Assembly: GCA_021787775.1 (NCBI GenBank)
Contig: JAJYLK010000072.1
Location: 1 to 6,397 of the forward strand
DNA from: Actinomycetes bacterium
Lineage (GTDB): Bacteria > Actinomycetota > Thermoleophilia > BMS3ABIN01
Length of the DNA stretch: 6,397 nt
Reading direction: 5' to 3'
The translations under genes were made by a program, and so were the position numbers. A model generated the notes under the pieces. It did not search any database. It was given only the letters and a program-made list of their open reading frames with translations, and was not told the DNA's origin. Positions 5,791 to 6,397 of this stretch are shown here, in pieces; positions within the stretch are counted from its first letter, which is position 1; each line of letters begins with the position of its first letter.

Positions 5791-6039
5791 ATGAACGATT
5801 TGTCAAACCTAAGCCACCCGGCGTGGGATTGCAAGTACCACGTGATCTCCGGATTCCGAAATACCGCAGTCAGTAAGCAGCTCTGGGGCTGGGAGTTTTG
5901 GAGTTAAGGATACTTTGTGTGTTCAGTAGGCAGACACGGCAATAAATCAACGCTTAAGGATTACGTAAAGAATCAAAGCAGGGATAAAACTTGCAGGACT
6001 TACAGGACTTTGCACCAGCAGCAGATGGGGCTTTATTGA
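5791..6039 (+). pseudogene. tnpA: IS200/IS605-family TnpA transposase, internally deleted
   Basis: The start is intact: AAAGGAGG (5777-5784), 6 bases, then ATG. The first 20 codons read MNDLSNLSHPAWDCKYHVIS, the family N-terminus. After HVI the DNA still encodes IPKYR but two bases out of frame. The sequence then jumps to KQLWGWEFWS, a TAA stop (5905-5907), and in the same frame GYFVCSVGRH and LKDYVKNQ, the C-terminal helix with the catalytic Tyr (5962-5964), ending at TGA 6037-6039. Intact TnpA proteins of this family have about 130-150 residues; only 82 codons remain. The missing middle includes the HUH metal-binding histidines. It is therefore inactive, though the ends could be moved by another copy in the cell. 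It is on the plus strand, next to the rhodanese fragment. Confidence 0.8.
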
Positions 6040-6042
6040 TAA

Positions 6043-6397
6043 CCCGTTAGCTGGCCGCGGGGTAGTTCATTTGCCATCCTGACCACCCCGGATGTCGACG
6101 CGCTGCTGGCGGACAACGCCAATCATGGCAACGCCGTGGCTCTGAACGTGCGCATCATCGACGTGCGCTCGCAGTTCGAGTGCCTGGCCGATGTCTGCCC
6201 GATGCAGGTCGCTCTGGGCCTGCTGACGTATATCGTCACCAATGTGGGGCATCCCATATGGAACTGGCCGGATGGCACAATCAAGAAGAATGACAAGATG
6301 ATCTTCCTCTGCCAGACCGGTTATCGTGCCTCACGGCGGCGGCGGAAGCCACCACTCTCGGCTTCACCGGCACCAACGTGCTTTTTTGGCGGCATGC
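6043..6397 (+). pseudogene. Rhodanese-domain fragment, 5'-truncated and frameshifted, runs off the edge
   Basis: An open frame after the TAA at 6040-6042 has no start codon or ribosome-binding site near its beginning. From 6073 it reads AILTTPDVDALLADN, RIIDVRSQFE, VGHPIWNWPDG and MIFLCQTGYRAS: a rhodanese domain with an intact catalytic loop (Cys codon 6310-6312, CQTGYR). The xxPDxxAxLxDN lead-in matches that of domain 1 of the 509-residue protein, so they are related. After RAS the frame gives an Arg run, but one base over it reads AAAEATTLGFTGTNVLFWRH, the expected continuation. This is a one-base loss at the CGG run 6334-6345. The missing N-terminus abuts the IS200 relic. A sequencing error at the CGG run cannot be excluded. 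Confidence 0.75.

Noticed and set aside
1..6397. CRISPR array, tRNA or rRNA genes
   Set aside because: No regularly spaced short repeats, tRNA cloverleaf or conserved rRNA segments were seen on either strand.

Overview
The window looks like accessory DNA of a Gram-negative, Geobacter/Desulfuromonas-type bacterium (Desulfuromonadota). This assignment is inferred from gene style: a YhaM-like HD ribonuclease, a DedA protein, an ArsR regulator, large exported rhodanese proteins, and moderately high GC with strong Shine-Dalgarno sites. No rRNA or other phylogenetic marker is present, so it is only moderately supported.

Layout. 1-768 (minus): an OB-fold/HD-domain 3'-5' exoribonuclease, cut by the left edge. 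961-1767 (plus): a divergent metallo-beta-lactamase-fold hydrolase. 1778-1884: a 107-bp copy of the 5' end of dedA, immediately after the hydrolase stop. 1885-2316: no convincing gene, closed by a strong minus-strand terminator. 2383-4096 (minus): a two-gene unit with a consensus sigma-70 promoter (TTGACA-N17-TATAAT) at 4261-4289. It encodes a 509-residue exported two-domain rhodanese and then a 42-residue peptide whose leader has a RiPP-precursor motif. 4448-5110 (minus): the full dedA. 5197-5547 (minus): an ArsR-family repressor with its own promoter and a likely terminator. 5687-6039 (plus): a decayed IS200/IS605-type element whose transposase has lost its middle. 6043-6397 (plus): a rhodanese fragment related to the large one, without a start, frameshifted at a CGG run, and running off the right edge.

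How it fits together. The core of interest is the rhodanese-peptide operon. It lies between two direct copies of the dedA 5' end, 3222 bp apart. Recombination between the copies would release a circle carrying the rhodanese, the peptide and a complete dedA reading from the better ribosome-binding site next to the left copy. Together with the IS200 relic and the broken rhodanese fragment, this marks a rearranged locus. The peptide is the best candidate for something undescribed. No maturase or exporter for it lies in the window, so a RiPP role is inference from the precursor alone.
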